Part shown: one piece after another, positions 63,172-64,000 of the stretch
How the letters are laid out: every line of letters begins with the position of its first letter
Position numbering within the stretch: position 1 is the stretch's first letter
Assembly (NCBI GenBank): GCA_017856455.1
Contig: JAFMEZ010000002.1
Location: forward strand, 24,848-88,847
DNA from: Parafilimonas sp.
GTDB lineage: Bacteria > Bacteroidota > Bacteroidia > Chitinophagales > Chitinophagaceae
Reading direction: 5' to 3'
DNA: 64,000 nucleotides
Made by a program: the position numbers and the translations under genes
Notes under the pieces: generated by a model
Seen by the model: only the letters and a program-made list of their open reading frames with translations
What the model was told of the DNA's origin: nothing
Database searches by the model: none

Positions 63172-63179
63172 TATCTTTG
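63172..63179 (+). promoter_or_regulatory. -7 box of the 63184 gene
   Basis: TATCTTTG, an exact TAnnTTTG, ending only 4 bases before the ATG at 63184. If used, the transcript is leaderless. Confidence 0.5.
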
Positions 63180-63183
63180 GTAG

Positions 63184-63753
63184 ATGCGACCTTTTTGGGC
63201 TATAGCATTTTTATTCTTGCACCTCTTTAATTTGGGTGGATATCAGCTCTTGTTCAATCAAGTGGAGTCCGCATCCAATAATAGGTTTGTGGCCAAGATC
63301 GATCAGCGCGCATATGACGAAACAAATCTTTTATCCATCAAAGTTCCCATTCAATTGCCTTACCAACTGGATTGGTCTGATTATGAACGCATTGATGGTG
63401 AAATCGTTTTAGAAGGGGTACATTATAATTATGTAAAAAGGAAATTAGTTAATGATACAATGATTTTTCTTTGTTTACCCAATACTGAAAAAACGAAGAT
63501 TCATCATGCTAGAGAAACTTTTTACTCTTTAGTGAATGACTTGCAAGAAGAAGACGCTAAACAATCATCTTCGCCATTACTTCCTTCTTCAAAACCAATC
63601 AAATTCAATATTTCAGATTTTGATCAAGATGCAAGCCCACTTGCCTTGTCAATTCCAATGACTGAACATCAACTTCATTTTATTGAATCAGTCTCATCTC
63701 TGCATATGGTTTATTTGCCAATAATTGATAAGCCACCTGCATGTATTGCCTAG
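63184..63753 (+). CDS. Exported or membrane-anchored hypothetical protein
   Basis: 189 residues. The N-terminal hydrophobic segment (WAIAFLFLHLFNLGGYQLLF) is a signal anchor; the rest is polar, with LSIKVPIQLPYQLDWSDYERIDGEI suggesting a beta-rich body, and a C-terminal PPACIA. I do not recognise the function. It sits 25 bp after ridA and 39 bp before a probable vanadium haloperoxidase gene, but has its own -7 box. Confidence 0.65.
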   Translation: MRPFWAIAFLFLHLFNLGGYQLLFNQVESASNNRFVAKIDQRAYDETNLLSIKVPIQLPYQLDWSDYERIDGEIVLEGVHYNYVKRKLVNDTMIFLCLPNTEKTKIHHARETFYSLVNDLQEEDAKQSSSPLLPSSKPIKFNISDFDQDASPLALSIPMTEHQLHFIESVSSLHMVYLPIIDKPPACIA

Positions 63754-63792
63754 TTTAGCTGTTATTACAATTTTTCATTTTCAAAATTTTAT

Positions 63793-64000
63793 ATGAGAAT
63801 TATCCTATCTGCATTGATATGCATATTGGCTATATCGTGCAATACCAAAGTGGAGGACTATCGTTCAACATTTGATGATCCAATACTATATAACAAAACA
63901 GTCAAGCTTTTGAATGATATCGTTTTGGAAAATAATTTTCCTCCCATGATCGCATCTCGCAATTATGCATATGCATCTATTGCTGCATATGAATGCGTCG
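63793..64000 (+). CDS. Probable vanadium-dependent haloperoxidase/PAP2-family lipoprotein (3' end cut off)
   Basis: 69 residues visible. The signal MRIILSALICILAISC is a lipoprotein signal with Cys at residue 16. The segments DYRSTFDDPILYNKTVKLLNDIV and PMIASRNYAYASIAAYECV match the start of Bacteroidota vanadium-haloperoxidase-like PAP2 proteins as I remember them. The catalytic His and phosphate/vanadate ligands lie beyond the window, so the assignment rests on the N-terminus only. Confidence 0.6.
   Translation, partial: MRIILSALICILAISCNTKVEDYRSTFDDPILYNKTVKLLNDIVLENNFPPMIASRNYAYASIAAYECV

Noticed and set aside
1-64000. tRNA, rRNA, CRISPR arrays, insertion sequences or prophage genes
   Set aside because: All intergenic gaps are short; no cloverleaf with TTCGA-type arm, no regular spacer-repeat array, and no transposase, integrase or phage structural protein was seen.

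Overview
The window looks like the chromosome of a member of the Bacteroidota, most likely family Chitinophagaceae. The evidence is: AT-rich, evenly composed coding sequence; start regions carrying the Bacteroidota -7 box TAnnTTTG and no clear Shine-Dalgarno; many secreted proteins whose signal peptides end in AQ; and lineage-typical genes (amidohydrolase-like exoproteins, sortilin/BNR-repeat exoproteins, S9 peptidase, DUF4369/TlpA-type thioredoxin, long PurF, GH3-family adenylating enzyme, LptC/OMP/CoaX cluster). The species call is an inference. I see no rRNA, tRNA, CRISPR array, IS element, prophage or replication origin. No gene-free stretch exceeds 300 bases; the longest is about 200 (44493-44690).

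Layout. 1-7230: end of a long PurF-type enzyme, then three minus-strand genes (two secreted amidohydrolase-like proteins, one glycosyltransferase). 7261-12832: a tiny lipoprotein, a short hypothetical, a large BNR-repeat exoprotein, YceI, MsrB and adenylate kinase. 12834-18683 (minus): LptB, a GH3-family enzyme, FabG, a small exported protein, a SulP anion transporter and beta-carbonic anhydrase; the last two form a plausible bicarbonate uptake/hydration pair. 18755-30186: MetF, a TlpA-like thioredoxin, RlmD, a tandem rhomboid pair, an EEP-family protein, CysS, a membrane-anchored patatin and Obg. 30253-33996: a DivIC/FtsB-like protein, a small hypothetical, Nth, an MFS permease and a Gfo/Idh/MocA oxidoreductase. 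34054-44492: a 2-oxoacid oxidoreductase alpha chain without its beta partner, a Bax-inhibitor-1 protein, an AIM24-like protein, and a complete TetR-TolC-adaptor-RND efflux operon. 44691-64000: DUF502, a zinc phospholipase C-like protein, SerC, DUF1015, an acyl-CoA synthetase, S9 and M20 peptidases, a second BNR protein, an SDR, the CoaX-OMP-LptC cluster, a short MeaB, an LpxL-like acyltransferase, ArsR, TsaB, RidA, a hypothetical, and the start of a probable vanadium haloperoxidase/PAP2 lipoprotein.

Most of this is ordinary core genome. The structure that gene annotation does not explain lies between genes. First, five gene ends carry short arrays of a 7-bp repeat (GTTRTAR or GTTRACN) that fold into hairpins and probably terminate transcription. 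Second, convergent gene pairs fall into two classes: a hairpin with a gap, or abutting/overlapping ends with no hairpin; three overlapping pairs share one TTAA for both stop codons. Third, exact TAnnTTTG boxes sit 4-31 bases from twelve start codons, implying leaderless or very short-leader messages. At protein level the notable items are the degenerate amidohydrolases, the pseudo-rhomboid next to an active-looking rhomboid, the polytopic patatin and the MeaB that lacks its C-terminal region.
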